Part shown: positions 36,228-44,727 of the stretch, in pieces
Numbering within the stretch: position 1 is the first letter of the stretch
Layout of the letters: every line of letters begins with the position of its first letter
DNA from: an uncultured bacterium
GTDB lineage: Bacteria; Verrucomicrobiota; Kiritimatiellia; RFP12; CAIWXQ01
DNA: 64,000 nt
Direction of reading: 5' to 3'
NCBI GenBank assembly: GCA_903916675.1
Contig: CAIWXQ010000045.1
Coordinates: 41,589 to 105,588 of the forward strand
Notes under the pieces: generated by a model
Seen by the model: only the letters and a program-made list of their open reading frames with translations
Databases searched by the model: none
Told to the model about the DNA's origin: nothing
Translations under genes and position numbers: made by a program

Positions 36228-38105
36228 ATGCAGAACGGACGCGCGGTGAATACGGTTGAAGTTAAACGCGGCAGCACTTTCCGGCGCCTGCTCGCCTTTG
36301 CGGGGCCGGCTTACCTGGTCAGCGTTGGCTACATGGACCCTGGTAACTGGGCCACGGACATCGAGGGTGGCGCGCGGTTCGGGTACGCGCTGCTCTGGGT
36401 GCTGCTGCTCTCCAACGGCATGGCGCTCCTGCTGCAGGTGCTGGCTGCGCGGCTGGGAGTGGTCACCGGCTACGACCTGGCGCAGGGCTGCCGCCGCGAA
36501 TATCCGCGGCTGGTGAACGTGATCCTCTGGCTGCTGTCCGAGATCGCGATCGCGGCTACAGACCTGGCGGAGATCCTCGGAACCGTGATCGGCCTGAACC
36601 TGCTCTTTGGCCTGCATCTGATGTGGGGGTGCGCGGTGACCGCGTTCGACACCTTCCTGCTGCTGGCGATCCAGCGGCTGGGCGTGCGCCGGATGGAAGC
36701 CTTCATCCTGATGCTGGTCAGCACGATCGCGGCCTGCTTTCTGGTCGAACTGTTCTTCGCCAAACCCGACTGGGGTGCAGCCATGGCGGGGCTAAGGCCG
36801 GCCTTTCCCCTGCCGCCCGGCGCGCTGTACGTCGCCGTCGGCATCATTGGCGCTACGGTCATGCCCCACAACCTGTTCCTGCACTCCGCGCTGGTGCAGA
36901 CGCGCGCCATCGATCGTACGCACACGGGCCGCGCGGAGGCCTGCCGGTTCAACCTGATCGACTCGGTGGTGGCGCTCAACGGCGCGTTCCTGGTAAACGC
37001 TGCGATCTTGATCATGAGCGCGGCGGATTTTCACACCCGTGGCATCGTCGTGACGGAACTGCAGGAGGCACACACGCTGTTGGCGCAGTTGCTGGGCGGC
37101 ACCGTGGCGCCGCTGGCGTTCGGCATCGCGCTGCTGGCGTCCGGCCAGAGTTCCACGCTCACGGGGACCATCTCCGGTCAGGTGGTCATGGAGGGTTTTC
37201 TCGACATCCGGCTGCGACCATGGATCCGGAGGATGATCACGCGTTGCGCCGCGCTGGTCCCTGCCGTGGCGGTGATCTGGCTGTTCGGCAGCGGCGGTAC
37301 GTTCCGGCTGCTGATTCTCTCGCAGGTGGTCCTGAGCCTGCAACTCCCGTTCGCCGTGATTCCGCTGGTGCAGTTCACCTCGCAGCGCGAAAAGATGGGG
37401 GCCTTCTCGAATCCGCCATGGGTGCGCCTGCTGTCCTGGCTGACAGCGGGGATCATCGTGGTGCTGAACATCTGGCTCGTGGCACAGACCGTGGGCGACA
37501 CTATGGCTGCGCTGCCGTGGTGGGCGCAGGGTGCCGCCTGGGTGCTGGCGTGCGCGCTGGTCGGGTTGCTGGGCTATCTGCTGCTGGCGCCACTGCTCGG
37601 CCGCCGCGTCGTCTGGCCGGCGGTGGAGGCGGGTGCCGCCGCGGTCCGGGTGATGCGGACGCCGTCGCTGCGCCGTATCGGCGTGGCCTTGGAGCACGGG
37701 CCGGGCGACGACGACGCGCTGGTCATGGCCCTGACGCTGGCGCAGGCCCAGCAGGCACGGATCGTGCTACTGCATGTGGTGGAGTCTCCGGGCAGCATGG
37801 TTTACGGCGCGTCGTCCGACAGCCTGCACGGCCGGCGCGACCAGGCGCACTTCGAGGAGATCGCGCGCGGTATCGAGGGCCCGGACCGGCCGGTGGACGT
37901 GGTGGTGCGCAGCGGCGCCGCGGTGGAGACGATCGTGGAGCTGACGCGCGAACTGGAGTTGGACATGCTGGTCATGGGTGCGCACGGTCACCGCGGCTGG
38001 CGGGATCTTGTCTTCGGCGAGACCGTCACCGGTGTGCGCCATGCGCTGACCATCCCCGTGGTGGTCGTTCGCGCTGGCAGCCCTGCCGGAACCAGCGGGA
38101 AATAA
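36228..38105 (+). CDS. Nramp-family divalent metal transporter fused to a C-terminal UspA domain
   Basis: Start at ATG 36228 gives 625 residues. TM1 carries the metal-site motif DPGNWATDIEGG and TM6 has GATVMPHNLFLHS, both diagnostic of Nramp/MntH Mn2+/Fe2+ importers. About eleven helices span residues 15-450. A universal stress protein domain begins near 485 (IGVALEHGPGDDDALVMALTL) and ends with the ATP-binding loop GAHGHRGWRDLVFGETV. The fusion may let nucleotide binding gate or tune transport, which is inference. Confidence 0.88.
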   Translation: MQNGRAVNTVEVKRGSTFRRLLAFAGPAYLVSVGYMDPGNWATDIEGGARFGYALLWVLLLSNGMALLLQVLAARLGVVTGYDLAQGCRREYPRLVNVILWLLSEIAIAATDLAEILGTVIGLNLLFGLHLMWGCAVTAFDTFLLLAIQRLGVRRMEAFILMLVSTIAACFLVELFFAKPDWGAAMAGLRPAFPLPPGALYVAVGIIGATVMPHNLFLHSALVQTRAIDRTHTGRAEACRFNLIDSVVALNGAFLVNAAILIMSAADFHTRGIVVTELQEAHTLLAQLLGGTVAPLAFGIALLASGQSSTLTGTISGQVVMEGFLDIRLRPWIRRMITRCAALVPAVAVIWLFGSGGTFRLLILSQVVLSLQLPFAVIPLVQFTSQREKMGAFSNPPWVRLLSWLTAGIIVVLNIWLVAQTVGDTMAALPWWAQGAAWVLACALVGLLGYLLLAPLLGRRVVWPAVEAGAAAVRVMRTPSLRRIGVALEHGPGDDDALVMALTLAQAQQARIVLLHVVESPGSMVYGASSDSLHGRRDQAHFEEIARGIEGPDRPVDVVVRSGAAVETIVELTRELELDMLVMGAHGHRGWRDLVFGETVTGVRHALTIPVVVVRAGSPAGTSGK

Positions 38106-38117
38106 TCGCCTGTGCGA

Positions 38118-40145
38118 TCAGTGGTCGTCGTGGGACCGGTCGCGTCGTGAATTGTCATCGGACGGCTGGCCCTGATTTCCCGCACTGCGGTCGCTCCCGC
38201 GCGAAGAAGTCGTGGGCTCCGCGGTGGTCGTCGTCTGGCGGCTGCGCTCCGGTTGCGCGACCGTCGGCGTTCCCTCTCGTGACGGCGCGACATACGGGGC
38301 AGTCGTGCTGCGTTCGTGCTGCCGTGGGGTTTCCACAACCGGCTGGCTGACGGGTGCAATCGCGGTCGGTGGTGTGGATCTGATCGTCTGTCGGCTGGTA
38401 TCGGCCGGCGTCGAATTGACGGTGGCTTGTGGCGAAGGAGTCGCTGGCGTCGTGGGCGCGATAACTGCCGGCGTTGTGACATGACTGGTCGGCTTCTCGC
38501 TCTCGACCGGTTGCGTACGGCCAGATTTAGGCGTGTTTGCGGGCGTCACGCCGGGGGTCGGCGGGAATGGCCGGTTCTCCGATTTCGCGTTGTCAACCGC
38601 TGGCTGGGGGGGGGGTCTTGGCGTGGTGGACGTGTCAGGGGTTGTCGACGAGGGCACTCTGGTTGTCGGTGGCGTGGTGGTTGTTGGTGTTGTGACCGCT
38701 GGCGTCCTGTGCGGCGACGGTGGCGTGATTGTGGCGGTCGCAGGCGGCATAACCGGCACGGACGGTATCGAACGGTCCGGCTTTCGGGTGACGGCCGGTG
38801 ACGACACCGTGGCGGGCGCCTCCAGCCGACTCCGTGTCTCGCGCCGGGTGTGCGTTTCCTCGGCCTGCTGTGCGGCCTTCTGGCGTGCGCCGGCATCCAG
38901 GTGTTCGAAACGCACGGTCGCGGCGCCTGGCGAGGCGACAACCACGCTGAGCGGCCGCGCGAGCTGCTGCGTCCGGCGCTGCGGCTCCGGCAGGCGCGCG
39001 ACGCGCGCCTCCTGCTCGCGGAAGGTGCGGGCAGGGCGCAGGGTGTGGTCGTCATGGCGGTGGGTGTACTCCAGCCGCTCGTGTTCTTCCCAGCGCGGCT
39101 CGGCGCGATGGTCCCATCGGGTATGGACGTAGACGGAGTCGTACCATCCGCCAATGCGCACGCACTCGTACCACGGGTAAATGCCCGCCCGTACGTAGAC
39201 GTCGTCGTAGTAATCGCCGAAATAATAGTGGGCGTAGCGTGGGCAGGCGAACAGGTTGGCGGACAGCACGCCGACATCCACCACGATCCCCGGCGAGAAG
39301 CGGAAGCTTGCGCCGATCGAGGCGGGGCGCAAGAAGCAGACCGGCGCGAACAGCATGCCGCGATGCTCCAGCGTGTAGTCCCAATGCCCTTCCGCGAAGA
39401 CGTAGCCGCGGGGCGTGCGGATGTAATGCGAAGGGGTCCAGAGCCATCCTTGGCGCTGGTGCAGCCAGTAGCCGGCGCGCAACGAGTAGCGGCCTTGAGC
39501 CCAGTACCAGCAGCTCGGCACCCAGGCGTCGTCCGGTGTGGGCGGCGCGCCGGGCGGCAGGATGTCCGCAACCGCGGGCGGCGCGGGAAGGTAGACGGTC
39601 TCCTGCGCGGTGGCGGTGGTCCAGTAGCCCGGCACCCATTGCCAGCCGGTCGCCACACGCGTCCAGTAGCCCGGCATCCAGGTTTTGCTTGGCGGCGCAA
39701 TGCGCCAGCAGCCGCTCACCCAGATGTAGCCGGCGCGATCCGTGTCCCAGCTCCAGTAGCCGGGCGCCCAGACGGTGGCGCTGTCGGCCGGCCGGTCGGC
39801 CGGCGGCGTTTCGATGAGGTTGGCAGGCGGCTGGGCAGCCACGATGGTGTCCGGCTGATCCTGCATGTCCACCGGTTGCGCAAAGGCCTCATGCACCGGA
39901 CCGCGGGTGAGGACCTCCGGCTGTTCCTGGGTCGGAAGCGGCGGCAGGTCAGAGGGCTCGGCGGCTGTTGTGACCGGTGCAACGGGCGCGGACGGATAAT
40001 TGGCAGGGAACTGCTGTTGGACAACGACGGGTGGGCGGGCGGGAGGCGGCAATGGCCCAGGGTGGTAGTAAGGGTTTGGTTCGACGATGCAGCCGGTTAG
40101 CAACAGCGCGGAAGAGAGCAGAAATGTCAGGCGGGTGGTTGTCAT
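38118..40145 (-). CDS. Large lipoprotein with WXXGXW-type repeats and Thr/Pro-rich tail
   Basis: ATG 40145 has GGAGAAC upstream and yields a lipoprotein signal with lipobox LLTGC at about residues 16-20. Residues about 110-260 hold aromatic repeats (VWAPGYWSWD, YIWVSGCWRI, TWMPGYWTRV, WQWVPGYW). A central domain follows, rich in Tyr/Trp/His (YYFGDYYDDVYVRAGIYPWY). The last 230 residues are Thr/Pro/Ser-rich and probably disordered. WXXGXW repeat proteins are common and uncharacterised in planctomycetes and relatives. Convergent with the Nramp gene, 12 bases apart. Confidence 0.7.
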   Translation of the reverse strand: MTTTRLTFLLSSALLLTGCIVEPNPYYHPGPLPPPARPPVVVQQQFPANYPSAPVAPVTTAAEPSDLPPLPTQEQPEVLTRGPVHEAFAQPVDMQDQPDTIVAAQPPANLIETPPADRPADSATVWAPGYWSWDTDRAGYIWVSGCWRIAPPSKTWMPGYWTRVATGWQWVPGYWTTATAQETVYLPAPPAVADILPPGAPPTPDDAWVPSCWYWAQGRYSLRAGYWLHQRQGWLWTPSHYIRTPRGYVFAEGHWDYTLEHRGMLFAPVCFLRPASIGASFRFSPGIVVDVGVLSANLFACPRYAHYYFGDYYDDVYVRAGIYPWYECVRIGGWYDSVYVHTRWDHRAEPRWEEHERLEYTHRHDDHTLRPARTFREQEARVARLPEPQRRTQQLARPLSVVVASPGAATVRFEHLDAGARQKAAQQAEETHTRRETRSRLEAPATVSSPAVTRKPDRSIPSVPVMPPATATITPPSPHRTPAVTTPTTTTPPTTRVPSSTTPDTSTTPRPPPQPAVDNAKSENRPFPPTPGVTPANTPKSGRTQPVESEKPTSHVTTPAVIAPTTPATPSPQATVNSTPADTSRQTIRSTPPTAIAPVSQPVVETPRQHERSTTAPYVAPSREGTPTVAQPERSRQTTTTAEPTTSSRGSDRSAGNQGQPSDDNSRRDRSHDDH

Positions 40146-40232
40146 GGTGTTCTCCGATATCCGGGTGTCGGACAAATCAAGTGTGCGTCACGTTGGCGGC
40201 TGTGATGGCCGTGCGAGCCGGGGCGGTGTTCG

Positions 40233-40904
40233 TTATTTCAGCTGCGAAGCGGCAAAGTCCCAGTTCGCCAGGTGTTCCAGGAAGATCTGGACAAAATCTC
40301 TGCGGCGGTTCTGGTAGTCGAGGTAGTAAGCGTGCTCCCAGACGTCACAGGCCAGCAGCACGGTTTGCCCGTGTGCGAGCGGCGTGTCGGCGTTGGCGGT
40401 CTTGACCACCTTCAGCGCATCGCCATCCTGTGCCAGCCACGCCCAGCCGCTGCCGAACTGCGACACAGCTGCGTTTAGGAAGGCGTTGGTGAAAGAATCA
40501 TAGCTGCCAAACGATTTCTCGATCCGCGCAAGCAGCGCGCCGGAGGGCTTGCCGCCGCCGTTTGGCTTCATGCTCTGCCAGAAGCAGGTGTGGTTCCAGA
40601 CCTGCGCGGCGTTGTTGAAGATGGCCGTGTTTTCCGGCGCGCCGGCGGATTTTTTCACAATCTCTTCCAGCGGCATGCCAGCCCATGGTGTGCCGGCAAC
40701 CAGCTTGTTGAGATTGTCGAGGTAGGTCTTGTGATGCTTGCCGTAATGGAACCCTAAGGTCTTGGCCGAGATGTACGGCTCCAGGGCGGTTTCGGCGTAC
40801 GGCAACAATGGAAGCTGGAAGCCCGGCGCATCCGCGGCCAAAACCTGCATTCCTGCGGCCAGAGAAAGAACGCAGGCACTCGGCAAGGAGAAGAGCGGTT
40901 TCAT
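40233..40904 (-). CDS. sodB: Exported superoxide dismutase, iron type
   Basis: 223 residues including a signal peptide (MKPLFSLPSACVLSLAAGMQVLAA). Metal ligands are in FHYGKHHKTY, VWNHTCFW and DVWEHAYYLDY. The Gln in AAQVWNHT is where iron enzymes carry it. It would destroy superoxide in the periplasm. ATG 40904 has AGGAGCT upstream; a longer in-frame start at 40970 would bury the signal peptide. Confidence 0.9.
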   Translation of the reverse strand: MKPLFSLPSACVLSLAAGMQVLAADAPGFQLPLLPYAETALEPYISAKTLGFHYGKHHKTYLDNLNKLVAGTPWAGMPLEEIVKKSAGAPENTAIFNNAAQVWNHTCFWQSMKPNGGGKPSGALLARIEKSFGSYDSFTNAFLNAAVSQFGSGWAWLAQDGDALKVVKTANADTPLAHGQTVLLACDVWEHAYYLDYQNRRRDFVQIFLEHLANWDFAASQLK

Positions 40905-41008
40905 GGGAGAGCTCCTGATCGCACAAGCAACGCGCGGTAGAGAATCCGTGATGGAGAGATCGTACCGCAAATCCGGCTGTTGTGATAGGGGGGTAGGGCG
41001 ACGGTCGC

Positions 41009-42274
41009 CTACAGCTGAATTTCGCGCTCCTCGCGCGTCTCGAGGTCTTTCAACCGCGCGACACCATTGGCCACGTCATCCGGGCCGAGGAAGACGGCGG
41101 AGCGGCAGGAGCCGGCCCCGGCGCGGGAGAAGAACTGTTTGGGTTTCTGCGGCGACAGGCCGAGGTCCACGCGCGTGCCATCGCTGCGCAGTCGCGCGGC
41201 CAAGCGAATGGCAACGTCGCGCTGCTCCGGGAACATGAACCCCACGGCCACGCCGTCGCGCGCCGCGGCCGCCGCGCCGCCGAGCAGTTCCTGCAGCACT
41301 TCCACGACGACCACGTCGCCGAACCCGAGCCCCACGGCCGGCGTGGGCGCGCCGCCGACGGTCGCGAGCAGGCTGTCGTAGCGGCCGCCACCGAAGATCG
41401 CGCGAAACTTGCGCTCGGTGTCAAAGGCCTCAAACACGATGCCGGTGTAGTAGGCGAGCCCGCGGATCACGGCCATGTCGAAGACCAGGCGGTCCGCGAA
41501 GCCGTGCTGCTCCGCCAAGGTGAAGAGTTCGCGCAGCTTGGCAATCGCAGGCGATTCCACGCCGGCCAGCGTCGCTGCCTGGTCGAGGGTCTGGATCGCC
41601 AGCAATTCGAAGGCTTTGGCGGCGGTTTCGGGCGGGACACCCTCGGCGGCCATGAGCTTGGCGATCTCCTCGTCCGGGATCTTGCCGCGCTTGTCGAGCG
41701 CGAGAAAAACGGCGGCGTGGTGCTCGGCCGCGACGCCGAGCCTGGCGAGTAGTTCGCCCAGCAGCGCGCGGTTGTTCACGCGAATGCGGTAAGCGGCGTC
41801 AGGCATGCCCATGGCGCGCAGGGCGCGCGCGGCGCAGGCGAGGATTTCGGCCTCCGCCGCGACGCTCTCCTCGCCGACGATGTCGAGGTTCCACTGGTAA
41901 TGCTCGCGCTTGCGGCCGCGGGTCATGCGCTCGTAGCGGAAGCACTGCGCGATCGTGAACCACTTCACCGGGAACGGGAGCTGCCCCTGGCGGGCGGCGA
42001 TCATGCGCGCGAGGGTGGGGGTCATCTCCGGCCGCAGCGCGAGCCAGCGCTCGCTCTTGTCCTGAAAGCAGTAGATCTGCTCCGAGACCTCTTCGCCGGC
42101 CTTGCGCTGGAGCAGTTCGAGGTTCTCCACCACGCAGGCGTCATACGGTTGGAAGCCGGAGAGCGTGGCAGTCTGGCGCCAGGCGTCGAAGACGCGGTTG
42201 CGCCACGCCATGTCCTCGGGGTAGAAATCGCGCATCCCGCGCGGCGGCTCGAAGGAAATGGGTTGGTTGCTCAT
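41009..42274 (-). CDS. hisS: Histidyl-tRNA synthetase
   Basis: A 421-residue class II synthetase. Motif 2 is FRYERMTRGRKREHYQWNLDI, the His-specific loop is VIRGLAYYTGIVFE and motif 3 lies in FGGGRYDSLL with GVGLGFGD-like sequence. The C-terminal anticodon-binding domain follows. It charges tRNA-His. First of a minus-strand run with HU/IHF and proS upstream. Confidence 0.95.
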   Translation of the reverse strand: MSNQPISFEPPRGMRDFYPEDMAWRNRVFDAWRQTATLSGFQPYDACVVENLELLQRKAGEEVSEQIYCFQDKSERWLALRPEMTPTLARMIAARQGQLPFPVKWFTIAQCFRYERMTRGRKREHYQWNLDIVGEESVAAEAEILACAARALRAMGMPDAAYRIRVNNRALLGELLARLGVAAEHHAAVFLALDKRGKIPDEEIAKLMAAEGVPPETAAKAFELLAIQTLDQAATLAGVESPAIAKLRELFTLAEQHGFADRLVFDMAVIRGLAYYTGIVFEAFDTERKFRAIFGGGRYDSLLATVGGAPTPAVGLGFGDVVVVEVLQELLGGAAAAARDGVAVGFMFPEQRDVAIRLAARLRSDGTRVDLGLSPQKPKQFFSRAGAGSCRSAVFLGPDDVANGVARLKDLETREEREIQL

Positions 42275-42280
42275 GGAAGA

Positions 42281-42385
42281 AGGCTGTAGGCTGTTAGACG
42301 GTTAGGGGCGGGGGATTAGACGTTAAGACCAGCAGCCGAAAGTCGGGCATTTGACCTAACAGTCTGATAGTTTTCAGCCTAAATC
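42281..42385. repeat. GGCTGTTAG-word dyad element between hisS and the HU/IHF gene
   Basis: AGGCTG (42281-42286) is repeated at 42287-42293 and matched by CAGCCT (42375-42380). CTGTTAG (42291-42297) is matched by CTAACAG (42356-42362). Related words such as GATTAGACGTTAAGAC fill the centre. It occupies the whole gap between the two minus-strand genes. Confidence 0.6.
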
Positions 42386-42386
42386 C

Positions 42387-42731
42387 CTAAGCCTGCGTCG
42401 AAGACGCAGGCTGCAGCATGATCTGCTTCATCTTGCGGCCGGGCTTGAACTTGACGACCTTGCGCGGCGGGATGCGCACGATGTCTTCCGGCTTGTTGGG
42501 ATTGCGGCCGATGCGCGACTTGCGCAGCGTGACCTGGAAGACGCCGAAGTCGCGAAACTCGACGTGCTTGCCCTGTTCCAGCGCCTCGACGATGTAATCC
42601 AGCGAACGCTGGAGCACGTCGTGCACGGCCAGCTGATTCATGCCGGTTTCGGACGCGATGCGGACGACCAGCTCGCGCTTGGTCAGCGCGTCGCCCGACT
42701 GCTTCTTCGTCTTGCCGTTGTCGGTTTCCAT
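42387..42731 (-). CDS. HU/IHF-family DNA-bending protein
   Basis: 114 residues. A polar 20-residue tail precedes the typical core LTKRELVVRIASETGM. The DNA-binding arm GRNPNKPEDIVRIPPRKVVKFKPG is closer to IHF than to HU. ATG 42731 with AAGGAAC upstream is preferred over a longer frame. It lies between hisS and proS, 34 bases from proS. Confidence 0.88.
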   Translation of the reverse strand: METDNGKTKKQSGDALTKRELVVRIASETGMNQLAVHDVLQRSLDYIVEALEQGKHVEFRDFGVFQVTLRKSRIGRNPNKPEDIVRIPPRKVVKFKPGRKMKQIMLQPASSTQA

Positions 42732-42765
42732 GATGGTGTTCCTTCGAGTGATGGATTCAAAAGCG

Positions 42766-44493
42766 TTACGACAGCGTCTGGCGCGCGGCAGCGACCAATT
42801 CCGCAATTTTTGCGGCAGCCTGGTCGGCCGGCACGAGCAGCGATTCCTTGCTTGTGCGCGACTTGACCTCCACGCCGCCCTTGGCGAGCGACTTGGCGCC
42901 CGCCACCACGCGGTAGGGGAGGCCGATCAGGTCCGCGTCCTTGAACTTCACGCCAGGGCGCTCCTCGCGATCGTCCAGCAGCACGTCAATGCCCAGCGCC
43001 TCCAGCTCCTGCGCGAGCTTCTCCGCAGCGGCGGTGACCGCAGCGTCCTTGGGGTCTAGCAGCAGCAGCGCCACGGTGTAGGGCGCAACGGAGACCGGCC
43101 AGACGATGCCGTCCTTGTCGCGGCTCTGCTCGATCACAGCCTGGAGCGTGCGGGTGACGCCGATGCCGTAGCAGCCCATCACCAGGGTCTCGGCCTGCCC
43201 CTTCTCGTTGAGAACCTTGGCCTGGAACGCCTCGGAGTACTTGGTGCCGAGCTTGAAGACGTGGCCAACCTCGATGCCGCGCGCCACGCGCAGCGTGCCG
43301 TCGCAGCGGGGACAGGTGTCGCCCGCGCCGACGATCGAGAGGTCGAGGAATTCCGTGATTTTTACGTCGCGCGAGAGGTCCACGTGGGCGACGTGGGTGT
43401 CGGCTTTGTTCGCACCGGTGAAGCGATCCATGGCGCCGCGCAGGCCGAAGTCGGCGTAGATGGGGAGGGCGAGGCCGACCGGTCCGGCGAAGCCGACCGG
43501 CGCGGTAGTGACCTTGCGGACAGTGGCGTCGTCGGCCAGTTCCATGCGCTTGCAGCCGAGGGCGCGCTTGAGCTTGTGTTCGTTGACCTCGCGGTCGCCG
43601 GCCACGAGCGCGGCCAGCGGCTTGCCGTCGGCCAGGTAGATGAGCGTCTTGATCAAATGTGCTGGCGGGCACTTGAGGAACGCAGCCACCTGCTCGATGG
43701 TTCGTGCGCCCGGTGTCGGAATCTCCCGAACCAGCGCCGAAGCCACAACAGTCGCCGGCATAGCCGGCGAGGGAACCCGGCGTTCTGCGCGTTCCTGGTT
43801 GGCGGCGTACGCGCAGGCGGGGCACTCGACGATGCCGTCCTCGCCGGCCTCAGCCATGACCATGAACTCGTGCGACCACTTGCCGCCGATGTCGCCGGTG
43901 TCGGCCTCGACCGGCTTGGTGCGCAGGCCGCAGCGCTTGAAGATGCGCACGTAGGCGTCGTACATCGCCTGATAGCTGGCGTCCGCGGCTTCGAGCGAGA
44001 CGTCGAAGCTGTAGGCATCCTTCATGATGAATTCCTTGGCGCGCATCAGGCCGAAGCGCGGGCGGATTTCATCGCGGAATTTGGTCTGGATCTGGTAGAC
44101 GGTGCAGGGGAGCTGGCGGTAGGAGTTGACCTCGCGGGCGAGCAGGTCGGTGACGACCTCCTCGTGCGTGGGGCCGAGCGCCAGGGTGCGCTCCGCGCGG
44201 TCCTTGAGCTTGAACATGTTTGGGCCCATGGCTGCGAGGCGGCCGGACTGCTCCCAGAGCTCCGTAGGTTGCAGCGCGGGCATGAGGATTTCCAGGGCGC
44301 CGGCGCGGTCCATCTCCTCGCGCACGATGCGCTCGACCTTGTGCAGGGCGCGCAGCCCGAGCGGCAGAAAAGTGTAGAGGCCGCCGGAGAGCTTGCGGAT
44401 CATGGCGGCGCGCAACATCAGCTTGTGGCTGTCGATCTCCGCTTCCTGAGGGTCGTCGCGGAGAGTCGTAATCAGGGATCGTGTCCAACGCAT
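42766..44493 (-). CDS. proS: Prolyl-tRNA synthetase, bacterial type with editing domain
   Basis: 575 residues. Class II motifs are GLYTFLPLGLRALHKV (motif 1), TKFRDEIRPRFGLMRAKEF (motif 2) and VMGCYGIGVTRTLQAV (motif 3). A YbaK-like INS domain for clearing Ala-tRNA-Pro is inserted at about 235-380. The C-terminal anticodon domain ends LLVPADQAAAKIAEL. Standard length. Confidence 0.95.
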   Translation of the reverse strand: MRWTRSLITTLRDDPQEAEIDSHKLMLRAAMIRKLSGGLYTFLPLGLRALHKVERIVREEMDRAGALEILMPALQPTELWEQSGRLAAMGPNMFKLKDRAERTLALGPTHEEVVTDLLAREVNSYRQLPCTVYQIQTKFRDEIRPRFGLMRAKEFIMKDAYSFDVSLEAADASYQAMYDAYVRIFKRCGLRTKPVEADTGDIGGKWSHEFMVMAEAGEDGIVECPACAYAANQERAERRVPSPAMPATVVASALVREIPTPGARTIEQVAAFLKCPPAHLIKTLIYLADGKPLAALVAGDREVNEHKLKRALGCKRMELADDATVRKVTTAPVGFAGPVGLALPIYADFGLRGAMDRFTGANKADTHVAHVDLSRDVKITEFLDLSIVGAGDTCPRCDGTLRVARGIEVGHVFKLGTKYSEAFQAKVLNEKGQAETLVMGCYGIGVTRTLQAVIEQSRDKDGIVWPVSVAPYTVALLLLDPKDAAVTAAAEKLAQELEALGIDVLLDDREERPGVKFKDADLIGLPYRVVAGAKSLAKGGVEVKSRTSKESLLVPADQAAAKIAELVAAARQTLS

Positions 44494-44540
44494 GGCAGGG
44501 GTGACTCGTGCCGGATTTTCGGCTTTGGGCGATTACGGAC

Positions 44541-44569
44541 AAAAAGCGCCCGGCTCCTTTGCCGGACGC
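44541..44569 (-). terminator. Intrinsic terminator downstream of the GH4 gene
   Basis: On the minus strand GCGTCCGGC pairs with GCCGGGCGC around AAAGGA and is followed by TTTTTG. A second hairpin without a T-run lies at 44607-44631. Both are between the GH4 stop (44728) and proS. Confidence 0.75.
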
Positions 44570-44727
44570 ATGATGTATTGCACACGAAACGAACGAGTTG
44601 CGCAAGGGAAAAGCGTTGGCCGACGCTTTCCGGTCTGATCCACTGTCGATGACGTTGCTACAGGCACGTGGCGCGAATCAGGAGGTGCCGCTTGCGGCGT
44701 ATGTTTCGGCGTGCCGGCAGGGATCCC

